Part shown: positions 13,116 to 24,324 of the stretch, piece after piece
Numbering within the stretch: position 1 is the stretch's first letter
Layout of the letters: every line of letters starts with the position of its first letter
DNA from: Ganoderma boninense
Taxonomy: Eukaryota > Basidiomycota > Agaricomycetes > Polyporales > Polyporaceae
DNA: 64,000 nt
NCBI GenBank assembly: GCA_002900995.3
Contig: CM035304.1
Span: 479,498 to 543,497 of the forward strand
Reading direction: 5' to 3'
Translations under genes and position numbers: made by a program
The notes under the pieces: model-generated
What the model saw: the letters and a program-made list of their open reading frames with translations, nothing else
What the model was told of the DNA's origin: nothing
Databases searched by the model: none

Positions 13116-13976
13116 GGTGTATCGGTGTTGGTATTAGAGGAGGAAGACGTGCAACGGAGAAGTGTAGTGGTGAAAGAAGGACGCGGTCGTCGAGATGTGA
13201 TAACAGACCTGTACTAGAAGGGAGAGGCAAGATGGCTGAATTCTCCGGCTGGGGACGCGCTATATGTACCAGCGGGGCATAACCAATTCGAAACCTTGTA
13301 CCGTTCCCAAAGTGGCCCCGTTGCCGCCTCCACCTCGTCTCAGCATCGCGAATGGCGCAGCGGTGGAGCAGCGAGGCTTGCCTGCGTGTGCTGCAGCACA
13401 CACACGAGCGGGGCGTTGAGCCGGGTCGACACCGCGCGCAGTCGATAATCAATGCCTGTTGTCTCGTGTTCTACTCCGGTTGCGATGCCCACCCGGTAAG
13501 TGATAAACAACCGCGAAGGGTTTTCGCAACTTGACGTCACGGTGTGGACCGCTGTAGCGCCTGTGAGTGGAGCTAGAAGGAAAACGCACAACCGGCACGA
13601 CCGCCGTGCTGCGAACGCCACAAGGCAGTGAATGGGCTTTGTTTCCCTTTGCACTGTACTCCGCCCTGTGTGTGAGATCAGCAGCCCTGCGGTTTACGTT
13701 CGAAATGAATGGGATCTTCAGAAGGGTTCACGTCCGGCTGAACAGCCCCGAGAGCGAATTGAGCACCAGCGAAAATGGTAGATCAGCAAATTGGCTTGAC
13801 GGTACCATACCTCCTGCTGCGCTTGGAAAGTCTTGGCCATCCTACAGCGTTTCGTCTCTTGAACGGGGGGTCGCTTCGACAGCATGATGTCAGAATCCAT
13901 GATATATGCGCGTCTATACCCATGAAGGACACCGTGTAAGATATACCGCTCCATCCAACCTCCTCAAATTCGCCCT
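13116..13976. other. Intergenic between GPI-protein and thioesterase copies
   Basis: Matches 56242-57101 with many one-base indels. It should contain the divergent promoter side of the GPI-protein gene. No gene is seen. Confidence 0.5.
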
Positions 13977-14328
13977 TCACGATTTCGATTCCACCAGATC
14001 TCCGCCCCGCCAGGGGCCCTTGACCGGAAACGATGCACCTTTAGGATCCTTCGTCTGCGACGGCTCAGCCAAGCACTTATGCCGCACCGCCGTCCGAGTT
14101 GAGGAGCTCGCGTACCCGCGCTGGACGAAGAAGCGCGCTGTATGTATGCGTCATCACCAACGACGCGAACGTACCCTCAGCGGCGAACGTCAGAGCGAAC
14201 GCCAGAACGGGGCGACCCACTCGCCTCTTGGCAAGCACGGTACCGGACATATCCTCCACGACTCCGGGACACGGCGGGACTGCGGCCCTGGGCTCGTCTA
14301 AGGACCCGGAAAAGTCTTCTCCTTCATT
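13977..14328 (-). pseudogene. Thioesterase gene 3' end, truncated by the assembly gap
   Basis: This is the counterpart of exons 3 and part of 2 of the intact gene at 57102-58622. It has the same stop context (TCGTGA on the minus strand) and the same exon 3 acceptor (CATACATACAG). Several one-base indels interrupt it, and it ends at the run of N. The missing exon 1 side is where contig 2, once reverse-complemented, would resume (40988 corresponds to about 58557). The gap therefore lies inside this gene. Confidence 0.75.
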
Positions 14329-14428
14329 NNNNNNNNNNNNNNNNNNNNNNNNNNNNNNNNNNNNNNNNNNNNNNNNNNNNNNNNNNNNNNNNNNNNNNNN
14401 NNNNNNNNNNNNNNNNNNNNNNNNNNNN
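14329..14428. other. Assembly gap (100 N)
   Basis: Exactly 100 undetermined bases, a conventional arbitrary gap size. Frames read across it are meaningless. Confidence 1.
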
Positions 14429-15230
14429 CGGCTAAAAAGGACTCGATCGTACTTTTTCCCCGTTGCCCTTGGAATAATCCTCGTATTCCCCCCTTTTTAG
14501 GCAAAAGGGTCTCCCAAATTTTGGGCGAAGGGGGTCACAGCAAAGCTCCGCGGGACACGACTCCCGCGCTGTCAAATTTCCGCGGGCGTCCGACGTTTTT
14601 CCATCGGGCCGACTTTTTGATTAAACGAGCTTTCAAACAAATCCTCTCGCTGCCCCGCCGAAGACGCGCCCGCCGCCGCTCTATTACCTTCCCTCCCAAA
14701 ACCCTGCTCCCAATAAACAGGAATTTTCTTGAGGTATTGGATGTGTAGGCTCGTTTGCTGTGGATCGTTCCGTGCTCCCTGTCGTCATTACCATCTCGTT
14801 CATACGCTCCTCTTTCTGTACATGTCTTCATGCATGGTGCTTCTGTGTTGCCTTCTCCATGTGAAGCCGAGCCTCTTTACCTCCGTTCGCCCTCCGCTGG
14901 TACGATTATCAACTACTTTTACTAATAGGGCCTGCTCCAACCCCATTCTTGGCGACCAACGTCGCGGGAGCTCGCACGTGTGCGTTGCGACTCAGGGCGC
15001 GGCTAGAATTGCTTCCGACCGCAGAAAGCGCACCTCCTGGTCCTGAACCGTGTCCACGCAGTGCAACGCCCGCGACGCCACTTGTGTTGGAGCCTGGCGC
15101 GGCAGCTGAGCCTTTCTGCCGGCTGCCCCGCACCTTCCACTCCTTCCTTATACCCTGCACCCTTCCAATCCAACACAGCGGCCGCCAAAGTTTCCTGAAC
15201 CTCATCCCTCCGCAACCACTCAGATTCAGC
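14429..15230. other. Contig 2 left end, no supportable gene
   Basis: The first 300 bases are rich in homopolymer runs and look like a poorly resolved contig end. The segment 14730-15230 is the upstream region of the first CFEM gene. No RNA gene or other coding region was recognised. Confidence 0.5.
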
Positions 15231-16289
15231 ATGATGCATATGCCCTCCTTGCCTCTACACCTCCTCCTCCTCGCATTCGCGTCATATGCTGCGGGTGCAG
15301 CCTCGCTCACGCCCCCACCCCTCTCCGCACCCAGCGATAGCTCCGACTCAGCCAGCATCTCGGCCACCCCCTCATCCTCACTGTCAGGCAGCGGGAGCGC
15401 CAGCACGACCGGGACCGTCAACTCGAGCAGAAGCGGGAACACGAGCGCGAGCGCGACCTCGTCGGCGCAGTTCCCGAGCCTGAGCGGCCTCTCCAGCTGC
15501 GGTGAGTCCTCAGGCCTCACTCCACACTCCACATCCGCCCGGAGACGACGGCGGGGGGTAAGTAAGAAGCACGAGTACTGAGGAGGAGGTCCCCGCACCC
15601 GCAGCGAACAACTGCCTCGGGCTCGCGATCGCGGACGACAACTGCACGAGCTACGTCGACGTGAACTGCTACTGCGTCAAGTGAGTGTCCTGCCCGCCCA
15701 TCTATCCATCGTCCGTCCGTCCGTCGTCCCACCCCGCAGTGCGCTTGAGGCTTGAGGCTAACGGAAATCTAACTCTCCCATCTGCCATGTCTTCCCATCC
15801 TTCCCTTCCCCGCTTCCCCACACTGGGACCGCCCAATCACCTCCCGATGCCATCATCACCTCCCAATCAATAACCGGCCCCAATCCGAACCCGGACCACA
15901 AACCGCCTGCTGCAACGCATAGCGCGACGCGCTTCGCGTCGGGCCTCGTCGCCTGCATCGCGACGTCGTGCCCGGGCGACCTGTCCGCCGCGGAGGACGT
16001 CGCGGAGCAGTTCTGCGCCCGCGCGTCCGCGAGCACGTCCCTCTCGTTCCCGACCCCGCCCCCGTCGACGACGTTTTCCAACCCGTTCGCGTCCTCCTCC
16101 TCGTCCGCGAACACTAGCGCCTCTGGGTCGTCCACTTCCACGTCACCGAGCGCGTCGTCCACGGGGGCACGGTCGTCGGGAAACGGGGCGGGGTCGCTGC
16201 GGCACGGACACGGGTACGGGTCGAGGGAGGCGGCCGTGGCGGGCGCGGTGGGGCTGGCCGGAGCGCTCTTGGGGGTGCTGTTTGCATGA
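15231..16289 (+). CDS. CFEM-domain GPI-anchored surface protein 1
   Basis: Three exons, 15231-15501, 15605-15680 and 15923-16289, join in frame to 237 residues. The N-terminus is a signal peptide (start MMHMPSLPLHLLLLAFASYAAG; in-frame ATGs at 15234 and 15240 are alternatives). A Ser/Thr-rich stretch follows. The eight cysteines have CFEM spacing: C90-x3-C-x9-C-x7-C-x-C-x12-C-x4-C-x14-C. The conserved Asp lies between cysteines 3 and 4 (D109). A Ser/Thr-rich stalk and a hydrophobic tail (AGAVGLAGALLGVLFA) fit a GPI signal. CFEM proteins sit in the fungal cell wall or membrane, and some bind heme through this Asp. The gene converges on a second CFEM gene 619 bp away. The function here (iron/heme uptake, wall or effector-like role) is inference. 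Confidence 0.85.
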
Positions 16290-16907
16290 GGAGCCGATCG
16301 CGAAGAGGTGTGTGTGCGGGGTTGGTGTGTTTTCGCCTCGCCTCGCCCTCTTCGACGGACCTAGCACTACATACTCATGTTCGCGCGCGCGGGCATTTGC
16401 ATTTTGGACTTGATACCAGCACGCGTTTAGCGGCACACGCTACTGTACATGACTTTTACGATCGATATCGTCGTCGATGCATTGGGCTTTATACTCTGTT
16501 TGTGATCCTCGAGGGCTCCGCGCAGACGTGAGTTGTTGTGGAGGCGGTAACAGACACGCGAGCGCAAGGTGCTGCATTTTCTCCGCCTATTGTATGTCGT
16601 GCCTGACCACCGTATATAGAAGGTATGGACGATGGCCATACAGCAAATGCCTATCCATACCTCACTTCGCAAAGTGCCAAGCAAACCAAACCCGCACTCT
16701 CGCGCATACTGCGACTTTTCTGTCAGACGCCGAAGCGGCGAGATGCCACACCCAACGTCCCCTCCTCCATTCCTCCATTCAAACTTACATGACCAGGATA
16801 TATAGATACAGAGTCTGAGAATACATCCAACACCCAAACCAAACGTACACCGCGACCCATATGTCAAAGGGCGCACACACAGAAGCTTTTCATCATCTCG
16901 AGTCGCA
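16290..16907. other. Convergent intergenic spacer between the CFEM genes
   Basis: This holds the 3' ends of both CFEM transcripts. No gene or clear terminator motif is seen. Confidence 0.5.
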
Positions 16908-18240
16908 CTACAAGGCAGCCGCGGCACCCGCCACCACCAACGCAACGGCGACGGCAGACCACGGTACCGCGGGCGCGAGAGCTCCGTTCCCGCTCCCGCT
17001 CGTGCCGGTTGTGGTGGGCGTGCTGCTGCCGCTAGCCCCTGGCGAGGTGTCCGTACTCGCGACGGTCGTCGCGCTGCCGGAGGCGCTCTCTGTTGACGAT
17101 CCTGAGTTCGAAAAACAGAAACAGACACAGCAGCCCATGAGTGCTTCGCAACGAAGGCGCACGCGATGAGGGGGGCTTACCGGTGCCGGTACCTGGGGTG
17201 GAGGACGGCGGAGCAGTCGCGGTCGCGGTCGTCGTTCCCGTGAGCGTTGCCGTCCCCGTCCCCGTCCCAGTCTCTGAGGCGCTCGATTGCGAGGACGTAG
17301 ACGAAGTGGTGGTCGCGGTCGTAGTCGTGGATGCGCTGCCAGAAATGGGTGGGGGACCTACATAGGACGGGAGAGAAGCACATAACAGGGATCAGACTTC
17401 CGAGGGCGAGCTCGAGGCGATGGGATGCGCATCGCGCGCGCGCGAGGTGGACGTAAGTACGTACCGGAGCTTATGGAGGTCGTCGTTCCCGTTCCGGTGG
17501 AGAAGCTCGTTGGCAGGGAGATGGAGGAGACTGTATGCGTGCGCGAGGGCGCGGCGAGTATAGGACAAGTATAGGCACGTCAGCTCTCGTTCTGTCTTAG
17601 GCAGGCGGGCCGGCAGGACGCTGGAGGGACGCACCGTACGCCTTGCACGCGGTCAGGAGCTCGTCCTGGCCGGCCTCTTTGTCGGTCGCGGTGCAGTTCG
17701 CGGTCATGCAGTCGACCGTGCCGGGAAAGAACTGCGCGGAGTGGCATGCGCATGGCAGGTTCCTGTGAGGAGAATGAGCACAAATATTAAATATATGTCG
17801 CGAAACTTGGTCCGAAGTTTCTTTCGCGGGGATATTGCGTCCCGCGGGGCCATTACACCCCCAGGTTCCGGCCTACGCGTGCCCTCCACATGAACTCCGG
17901 ACGCGCATTTGAGTAGAACACCCCCACCGCAAGACCGTGCGCACCACGTCCAAAAATTAAAAATCGATAGAGCAACTCACAAGCCGTTCCCGCACCCGAT
18001 CGCCTCCTGCGCCTGCAGCGCGCACTCCTGGGCGCATATAGGCAGCCCGACCTGTCTTTTCACCAGCCACTCCCTCTTCCAGACCGTGTTGCTAGTCCTA
18101 CCGACGCGGGCAGCGTCGACGCCGAGGCCGAGCGCCCTTCCGTCGCGCCGGAGGCCGGAGGACCAGGACCAGAGCACGAGGAAAAGAGACAGGAGCACCC
18201 AGCGGGGCTGCTGGGCGAGCGCGAGGATGCCGGAGGGCAT
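16908..18240 (-). CDS. CFEM-domain GPI-anchored surface protein 2 (Asp replaced by Asn)
   Basis: Five exons on the minus strand, 17981-18240, 17635-17762, 17465-17530, 17181-17357 and 16908-17101, join in frame to 274 residues. A hydrophobic N-terminus (WVLLSLFLVLWSWSSG at about 14-29) can serve as signal peptide or anchor. Two KR pairs precede the CFEM domain and could be processing sites. The cysteine pattern is C69-x3-C-x9-C-x7-C-x-C-x11-C-x4-C-x15-C. The position of the metal/heme Asp is Asn88 (GNGLNLP). Long Thr/Ser/Gly stalks follow, and the hydrophobic tail WSAVAVALVVAGAAAAL ends in a stop, as in GPI signals. It is distinct from protein 1, so these are paralogues and not a recent duplicate. 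The choice of start is moderately sure; the CFEM and tail exons are firm. Confidence 0.82.
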
Positions 18241-19289
18241 GGATGGTTCGTCGGCTGTGAAGTCGTAAGTGTAGGGCTGTTCTGAAGACGAAGGTGAGTC
18301 TTTCGTCGGGGGAGGCTCGTGGACCAAGGGCGTTTTCTAGGGGCGGTCAGACCGAGCCCCGTGTGAGCAAAAATGCAAGTCGGTGGGAGGAGGCGGGGAT
18401 AGGGGCGTACGCGAGGGCGAGGCGAGTGCGGCCTGGCTTTATGCATGCCGTGATGGTGTTGATGCAGCGCTGCGGAGTCGAGACTGACTGACAAGTGGCG
18501 GAGGGAGAGAGATCACCAGAGCGCGAGGGCGGGGTAAGTACAGTAATATGACTGGGACGTTCCCCCGTAAGGGAAGCCCCCGAGCCGCACACGCACCCCG
18601 AATCCACCATCACCTGGCCCGCCAGTGCCACCCGCCTCGTCTACCCAATCGAAGTCTCCAGCGCGGGCGTCGCCTGCCGTGCTGCACCCGTCCATGCACG
18701 GAAGATGAGACCCACCCGCCGGGCCTTCCACCGGCTTCTGGCGCTCGGTGTACCGTAACGCGCGCAGTCGCGGGTGACATTCACGAGGAAGAAAAGGACA
18801 TCATCTGACCGTCGCGGTGTACTCCAGCCCGTACCTAGCGTCCCCTCGTGAATGCCCCAACTCAGAGATCTCCACTATCACGCGGGCGGGGGGCATGTTC
18901 TCCGGATATCGCACGCTTCAGCTTCGTATGTACTCGGCGTTCGCCTAGTCTTCCGTCGCGCGTCGCGCGAACATCGAGGCCCGACAGACAAGAATTTCGA
19001 AAACAGACAAGCTCGGGCAGCAGCGAGGAGCAAAGGGGATGGCATTGTCCGACGTCATGGTTGTTCGTCGGAGTGGAGGTGGATGGACGTGTCGAGACAC
19101 GAGGACTCGGAGTCGAGTCGAGGACGTGTTGAGCCTTCGGCGTCATGTCGGCAATGGGCATGCGGTCATCCGGCAAGTTCCACAGCCGGCAAATCCTCTC
19201 TTCCGTTCTACCCAACTCCAGATTCGACTCAAGACTCTTCCCGCTACACTTCTCAACCTGCGCATGCCTTCGCCCTCTAGACACCAAAT
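18241..19289. promoter_or_regulatory. Divergent intergenic region, CFEM 2 and DUS1
   Basis: The 1.05-kb region lies between two genes transcribed away from each other, so it must carry both promoters. No TATA box or operator could be assigned with confidence. No gene is seen. Confidence 0.4.
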
Positions 19290-20836
19290 ATGAATGCTCT
19301 GGACCTTTCTTACATCTCAGCGCCGATGGTGAACCAGAGTGACCTGCCCTTCCGGATCCTGGTGCGCCGGTACAACGCCTCGCTCGTCTACACCCAAATG
19401 CTCCTCCCCGAACGTCTCCTCAACGACCAGGAATATCTGGAGTTCCATAGGCATGGTCTTAGAGATGCAGAAGGTGCCCCGGTAGTTGTGCAGCTATGCG
19501 GGAACGACCCAGAGCTCGTCGTGCGTGCTGCGCGGACGGTGGCCGACAAGGCAGATGCAATAGGTGCGTGTATCTGTATCGCGGAGCGGGAAGAAGCTAA
19601 CCATAGCTTCGAAGGCGTATAGACTTGAACCTCGGATGTCCACAGGACGCTGCACGGGAAGGTCATTATGGCGGGTACCTTCTCGAGAAGAAAGACTGGC
19701 CCCTGGTCGAAAGCATCGGTACGTCCATCCGTGTTCTCTGGCGGGTTCAGGGTCTGTTTCGTGGCACGTCCTCTGTGGATATGGATATGGGCCTCTCCTG
19801 GTGGAAGAGCCCATGCTGCGCCGCGTACATATAGTCCACCCAGCGTTTGCACGCGCATATACTCACAATTAGGCAACCTTCTCTTCCCCGACTTTCTGCC
19901 CACTCTGGACCTTGTCTCACCTCCTGTCCCTCCTCCCCACAGTCTCCGCGCTCTCACACGCCCTCCCCGTCCCGATCTCCGCCAAAATCCGCCTCTGCCA
20001 GAACACGGCCCTCACCCCAGACCTCGGCACGCGCCTCGTCGCCGCCGGCGCGTCCTGGATCACCCTCCATGCGCGGCACGTCTCCGCGCGGCGCCGGCGG
20101 CAGGGCGCGGCGGACCTCGCGCAGGTACGCGTCCTAAAAGAGCGCGTCGGGACCACGATCCCCGTCGTGAGCAACGGGAACGTCAGGACGTGGGCGGACG
20201 TCGGCGCGAACAGGAGGGCCACGGGCGCGGATGGGGTCATGGTTGGCGAGGCGCTCTTGGCGAACCCCTGGTGCGTGCGTCCGCTTCAGTTCGGCCCCCG
20301 GGAGAAGGGTGAAGGGGGGGGGGGGTGGATAAGTGTGGGACTGACTGCGAGAGCGTGTCTATGTCTAGCCTGTTTGCGGACGTCACGCCCGACCCGGTGA
20401 AGATCGCGCTGGAGTACCTGGAGATATGCAGAGAGCACCCGGGGACGGCGACCATGCAGACGGTGCAGACGCATGTGCGACACTTCGTGGACCACCAGTG
20501 GTGCGTTGGCTTACCCTCCTTGGGAAGCTGCTCTGCCCCATGTCCCAATCTGATGATTGTTGTGTGCGCATATATAGTGGTCGGCGACCGTGGTTCAACA
20601 CGTTCCGCGCGGCGCTGGGCCGATGCGACTCCATCGACGACATCGAGAAGGTGCTGCGAGTGAAGGTGCAGCGATGGCGGGGCCTCCCGCCTCTGCCGGA
20701 AGACGACACGGATGCGGACGAGGAAGCAGAGGAGAGCGATACGGACGAATCACGCGAGAGACGTGCGTCCCGGTGCAGCGAAGAAGGAACGACAGCCATG
20801 GAAGACGCCTTCGATGGCTTGAACGTTCTATCGTAG
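19290..20836 (+). CDS. DUS1: tRNA-dihydrouridine synthase, Dus1 type
   Basis: Five exons, 19290-19563, 19623-19718, 19943-20270, 20369-20500 and 20578-20836, join in frame to 362 residues. The enzyme uses FMN and NADPH to reduce uridine to dihydrouridine in the tRNA D-loop (positions 16/17 for the yeast Dus1 family). Motifs seen: APMVNQSDLPFR at the start of the barrel, QLCGNDPE, DLNLGCPQ with the catalytic Cys97, AKIRL, TLHAR, SNGN, and DGVMVGEALLANP for FMN phosphate binding. A helical C-terminal part with GRRPWFN and VLRVKVQRWR follows. The DLNLGCPQ-x5-GHYG block points to Dus1 over Dus2, Dus3 or Dus4. The acidic tail (EDDTDADEEAEESDTDE) is not part of the catalytic core. The usual HGR is HAR here. 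The gene is divergent from CFEM 2. Confidence 0.93.
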
Positions 20837-23265
20837 TAGTAGGAAGTAGACGGTGGTGTTTGCTGTCGACGCGTCGACGCGTCAATTTCGGCCGTCGACT
20901 TTGAGGTGAGTTCGCACTTCGGCTGCAGTCCGTGTTCCCGGGGACACGCATCCGTATCCTTATCCTATAACCCTCTACTGACGTATCGATCAGTGTTCGA
21001 CGCCATCTGTGATGTACGGTATGGAACTTGTGGGGAATATACGTTCTTGAAGCTTGATGCATGCGACCTGCAATTCGTGGCGCTGGCCTCGCGGCTGTGC
21101 CTGTCATTGCACATTACAAGGATGAAGTATGTTCACCGTTCACCTACGCGTCTTGGCGAGTCCTTCGCCGACCGACCTCGAGGCTCCTCGAGGCGGCTGA
21201 GGTACGCATCAATACTTGGCTGCAAGTGTCTATCAGCGGCGTCGTTTTACTTGTCATGAACATCGGCGCCACCTGACTAGTACTACTACAAACCTTGAGG
21301 TCAACTGAATCTTGCTTCAGCGAGCCCATTGATTGGAGCTTTAACAAGCCTCCCCGCCAGCGACCATACACGCCGTTATCTGTCACAGATTGTCAATGTC
21401 AGAGTCGAGTTGGGGCGTGCATACCCCAACACACCCCCTAGTCCAGGTCCAGGTCCTATTCCACTGATGGTGAGTCATCGACCAAACTTATGGCGTTGAG
21501 TACTTACATCCTTCGCACTGATTCGCCTAAGTACAGATCACCTCCATTTCAGCGGACGGGGACGCCGGAACTGGGGGTGGGGAGGTTCTCCGAGCGGCCT
21601 AAGTACTGACGGCTCACAGGGCCGAACGGTGCGTGTAAGTGTAAGTGTAAGCCACGTCCGCCCAACCCAGTCCGACTGTGTCTAATCGAGCTCGGGCATT
21701 CGGCGCAGAATGAACGCGAGCGCCGTGTCGGTGGTACCCGTCACTATAGCGTCGATCGGGGGGTCCATTGGATTTCTTGGCGAAATCGACAACGCAATGC
21801 GCATCGCGGAGGCACCAGTCCGCCTCTCGACGCCTTGAGGGCCCAGGCTCTTGCAGTTGCATCGTCCGATTCCACAGCACGACGGGTGCCTATCATGGCT
21901 GACTATAGCAGTGACTGTTGTGCTGCGTCCGCATGTTGCCCCTCGATCTCCGAGGTATTCGGGGTGTGTGAGGTGGAGCCCTCAGCCAAGCGTATGTCCT
22001 GACCGGTTCGGATCCGGGTGGGCCACTGACTTGGTCACTGACATTGGGCCACTGACAGGTCGAGCATGGTGGCGCGCGCGAGGCTTGCTCAGGACTGGAC
22101 GAGTTGCAACAAAGCGATCGGGGTCGAACGACCCGGCGATCGAGCGCTATTAGCTGTAGATGCTCCGATTCGTGTCTCGGAGAGAACAAGCGTAAGGTTT
22201 GGGCTTCGCGTCGCGGCGTGGCAGCTGCGGCGGCGGGAGGCGGCATGCATTTACTGACGCAAGAGGCGGCGGAGGTGCGTGCATCCTTATGCGCATTAAT
22301 GCTGGCAGCGGGATATTGCAGACTGTTGCTTGTTGGATGCTAACGCTCCGTAACCGGCCTACACTAACTTGCCGCATGATTGGTGTGCACCTTGTCGCCT
22401 CTCCCTGGCCTCCGTTCATAGCAGACGTCACGCGCGGGCACGAGAAGTCGTGGCTTGCCTCGCGCGCGCGAGCAATGCGGGTACCGCGCCGGTCCTACAG
22501 GCTGGAAGGTGCGTAGGCGTATTCCGAGTATAAGTGCGTACTTGGATGCCAATCTGCAGATGCTCATACGCCGCCTCCGAAGAAGCCTATGATGTTCCTG
22601 TCACTCGTCCCCTGCACCGCTTCTCGCGTCATCTGCACCCAGCACCCAGCACCCACCACACGCCCTCCGCTCTGCCTGCACTCAGTGACTCTGGAGTGTC
22701 GCTTCGCGGCGAAGCTCCGAAGTTCGAACTCGAAGCCCTCGCAGGAGATTAAGGTTGCCTCGAGGCCCTCGGGGACGGGGGAACCAGCCCAGGCTCAGGA
22801 GCGTGCCTGCGGCAAGTCCGCGTAAGGATAAAGTACTATAGTGGGCCTGCGCCCCGGCATTTATATGTGTATGCGGAAGGGGCGCACCCGGGGACGCGGA
22901 GCCGCCGGTGATGCGATCTGCCGATCTATCATAAAGGATAAATTACGATGGGCGGCCACTGGCGGCGCGAGCTGCGCTCGTGAATTAATCGCGAGGCTCT
23001 CCCTGGCCAGTGGCTGCTCCTCACCGGTTATACCTCCTTAGGCCTGCCTGTAAATTACTTATGGTCTAAGCTTAGACATTGGACCGGCGGAGGAGGGGGA
23101 GAGGGCCGACTGGGTGTGTATGCTGTTCTTGTTGGCCTTATCGTGTTTTCTTGTGCCCGTGAACGGCTGAGCAGTGAGCACAGGGGACTGTGGGTTGGAA
23201 CTTGGACTGTCGGAAGGGCGGGCGGGCGTCGGCGACGGGATAACCACGGAGACCGTCGAGTCCAC
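20837..23265. other. Intergenic, no supportable gene
   Basis: I find no frame with a recognisable domain, intron pattern or conserved copy, and no tRNA-like cloverleaf. A short palindromic stretch (GTCGACGCGTCGACGCGTC) lies near 20867, just after DUS1. Confidence 0.5.
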
Positions 23266-24324
23266 CACTGTGAAGGCGGCTCCGGGCGATTTTGACACGG
23301 GGAACGGGTGAAAACTCCGGTTCACCCGAGAACCGGGTGGTGACCGAGTTACTTTCCATACGGGCGAGTTTCACCCGGTATCTGCCCGGTGCCATCACTG
23401 TCTATTACCACCCGGTAAACGGGTGATTGTAACCCGGCGGAGACTTCGATAAAATCTGAAGCATCCGCCGTATTAGCGCCCATGTGCCGGCCGGAGTCAA
23501 TCCTTACTCATTTACTCCCACGGGTTTGCTGATAACGTCGCAGCGACCTCGACCGACCCCTTCCGACCTTTCCCTCTCTCTCTCTCAGCTCTCTCTCAGT
23601 CTCCTTCCAAGTCCTCGCCCCGTCATACGTGGTAGGTAGGTCTATTTGTGTGAGTTTCGACATCCAGGTAGGCTATATGTGTATGTGAGCGGATACAAGG
23701 TCAGTGTCATGGTTGTACTGGCCTCCGAGACTCGGTAAGTGCGATGATTAGGCAGATGCTCACCATCTATAGGTATTCAATGCAAGTAGTATGGACTCGG
23801 AGGCCGAGACGAGTGCGAGCAGGGGCAGTATCGAGGCGATGTGTCGGGATATGAGGTAAGTGTCCCGCTATCTCAATTTGTTACCTCGCAGTGGGGCCTG
23901 ACTGGCGCCGCCGGTGGGGCGATGGGCCTTCCAATGCATCCCTGGAGGCGTAGTTGTATTGCGACGTAGTAGGAATACAATATATTTTCTATCGGAACGC
24001 GTACTGGATGGCGAGTGCCAGGAATGCTAGTAAGCTGCTATCAAGCGGAAACTACCTGACAAACAGTTGAAACTCACAAGAAAAACTGGTTATAATCATC
24101 CGGTACAGCTCTCTGTACAACCGGGTGACTTTCAACCGCTCACAACCCGGTTTAGACCGGTTGAAAGGTGCCAAATATCGAGTTCTTTTCAACCGGTTTC
24201 AGACACCCGGTCTCCGGATGATTTTCGAGCCTACCGGGTTACATTAACTCGAAAACCGGATTAGTTCAACCAGAGCTTCGGGTGAATGACCGGGTGACTT
24301 TCACTCGGTGAGGCCTTCACAGTG
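23266..24324. mobile_element. Non-autonomous CACTA element (1,059 bp) with 3-bp target duplication
   Basis: The termini are the perfect 12-bp inverted repeat CACTGTGAAGGC / GCCTTCACAGTG. The flanking trinucleotide is CAC on both sides (23263-23265 and 24325-24327), as expected for CACTA (EnSpm) insertions. Both subterminal regions (about 23295-23445 and 24065-24310) are crowded with ACCCGG/AACCGG-type motifs in both orientations, which resemble transposase binding arrays. The interior has a CT tract near 23575-23610 and no transposase frame, so it would depend on an enzyme encoded elsewhere. Confidence 0.85.

Larger units (their letters stand above)
5015..14320. repeat. Direct duplicate of 48755-57430 (probable allelic copy)
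   Basis: Gene order and non-coding sequence match contig 3 from about 48755 to 57430. The F-box gene region (9000-10700 against 52210-53920) is almost identical. Identity is lower at the left edge and in 11-14 kb, where single-base and homopolymer indels are frequent. The copy ends at the N gap inside the thioesterase gene. Leading explanation: uncollapsed second haplotype. Alternative: a true segmental duplication. Confidence 0.9.

Noticed and set aside
14142..14504. Open frames running through the N gap
   Set aside because: They exist only because undetermined bases do not encode stops.
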